In this document: in pieces, positions 63,858 to 64,000 of the stretch | Layout: each line of letters opens with the position of its first letter | Position numbering within the stretch: the first letter of the stretch is position 1 | NCBI RefSeq assembly: GCF_052119645.1 | Contig: NZ_JBGQOM010000002.1 | Location: 124,001-188,000, forward strand | Reading direction: 5' to 3' | Source: Paraglaciecola sp030730205 | Lineage (GTDB): Bacteria; Pseudomonadota; Gammaproteobacteria; Enterobacterales; Alteromonadaceae | Length of the DNA: 64,000 bases | Made by a program: the position numbers and the translations under genes | The notes under the pieces: generated by a model | Database searches by the model: none | The model's input: the letters and a program-made list of their open reading frames with translations, nothing else | What the model was told of the DNA's origin: nothing

Positions 63858-64000
63858 ATGAAAAAGATCAATACTTTGTTTCCCATGACCTTACTCGCAC
63901 TATCTATGCTCGGTTGCAGTGAAAATAGCACATCAAATCAAAGCCATACAGCCAACGCTACCAGCGCAGTGAGCACCCTAGCTGAAAGCGAATCCACCCG
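63858..64000 (+). CDS. Start of a lipoprotein gene, truncated by the window end
   Basis: The first 47 codons are visible. MKKINTLFPMTLLALSMLGC ends in a lipobox with Cys20, followed by a Ser/Thr/Asn-rich linker. AAAGGGC lies 10 bp upstream of the ATG. The downstream domain that would tell its function lies outside the window. The 290 bp before it carry no gene. Confidence 0.75.
   Translation, partial: MKKINTLFPMTLLALSMLGCSENSTSNQSHTANATSAVSTLAESEST

Overview
The window looks like a chromosomal segment of a marine gammaproteobacterium of the Alteromonadales (Glaciecola/Paraglaciecola/Alteromonas type). The evidence is the rsmE, gshB-yqgE-ruvX and gspA-gspB gene sets, many c-di-GMP and two-component proteins, a TonB receptor paired with a TRAP transporter, a GlyGly-CTERM anchored protein, and moderate base composition with AT-rich spacers. 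No ribosomal RNA operon, prophage, complete transposon or CRISPR array was seen. This assignment rests on gene content read by eye, not on a database search.

Layout. 1-8.6 kb: mechanosensitive channels (mscL, mscS), rsmE, an orphan histidine kinase, serA preceded by two tandem MetJ-like boxes, and the gshB-yqgE-ruvX operon. 9-15.3 kb: a probable copper-related MbnP/MbnH pair (di-heme enzyme plus four-Cys lipoprotein), divergent from a large surface protein with Calx-beta domains and a GlyGly-CTERM tail, then a YdgA-family protein. 15.4-18.4 kb: a tRNA with CAU anticodon (best read as tRNA-Ile2) followed by an AT-rich accessory island. The island holds a triple 11-bp repeat and two small gene cassettes separated by attC-like sites, with no integrase in view, and an unknown lipoprotein. 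18.7-23.1 kb: a GAF protein, a CHASE hybrid histidine kinase and a periplasmic binding protein.

23.2-35.4 kb is the most interesting part. Three transcription units appear to be tied together by one operator, ATGTCTTATATAAGACAT and variants. They are: aldo/keto reductase, Fe(II)/2-oxoglutarate dioxygenase and YeiH-type exporter; a TonB-dependent receptor; and a GH31 glycosidase with a DctQ-DctM-DctP TRAP transporter. A HutC-type GntR regulator sits at the end. Two of the promoters are almost the same 47-bp module. The gene set fits uptake of a glycosidic sugar sulfonate such as sulfoquinovosyl glycerol: hydrolysis, oxidative desulfonation, reduction of the resulting 6-oxo-sugar, and export of sulfite or sulfate. 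The GH31 enzyme does not carry the usual sulfoquinovosidase residues, so the substrate remains an inference.

35.4-64 kb: pxpCBA (5-oxoprolinase), two diguanylate cyclases, a DUF1080 protein, a doxX-pirin-lysR group, an orphan biotinyl-carboxyltransferase fusion next to a CPA2 antiporter, gluconokinase, and a second binding protein. Then come a degenerate HD-GYP protein facing gspB-gspA, cca, a DUF3718 secreted protein, dut, ghrA, an NCS1 permease, an acyltransferase divergent from a LytTR membrane regulator, small conserved proteins, a beta-CASP metallo-hydrolase, and the start of a lipoprotein gene cut by the window end.
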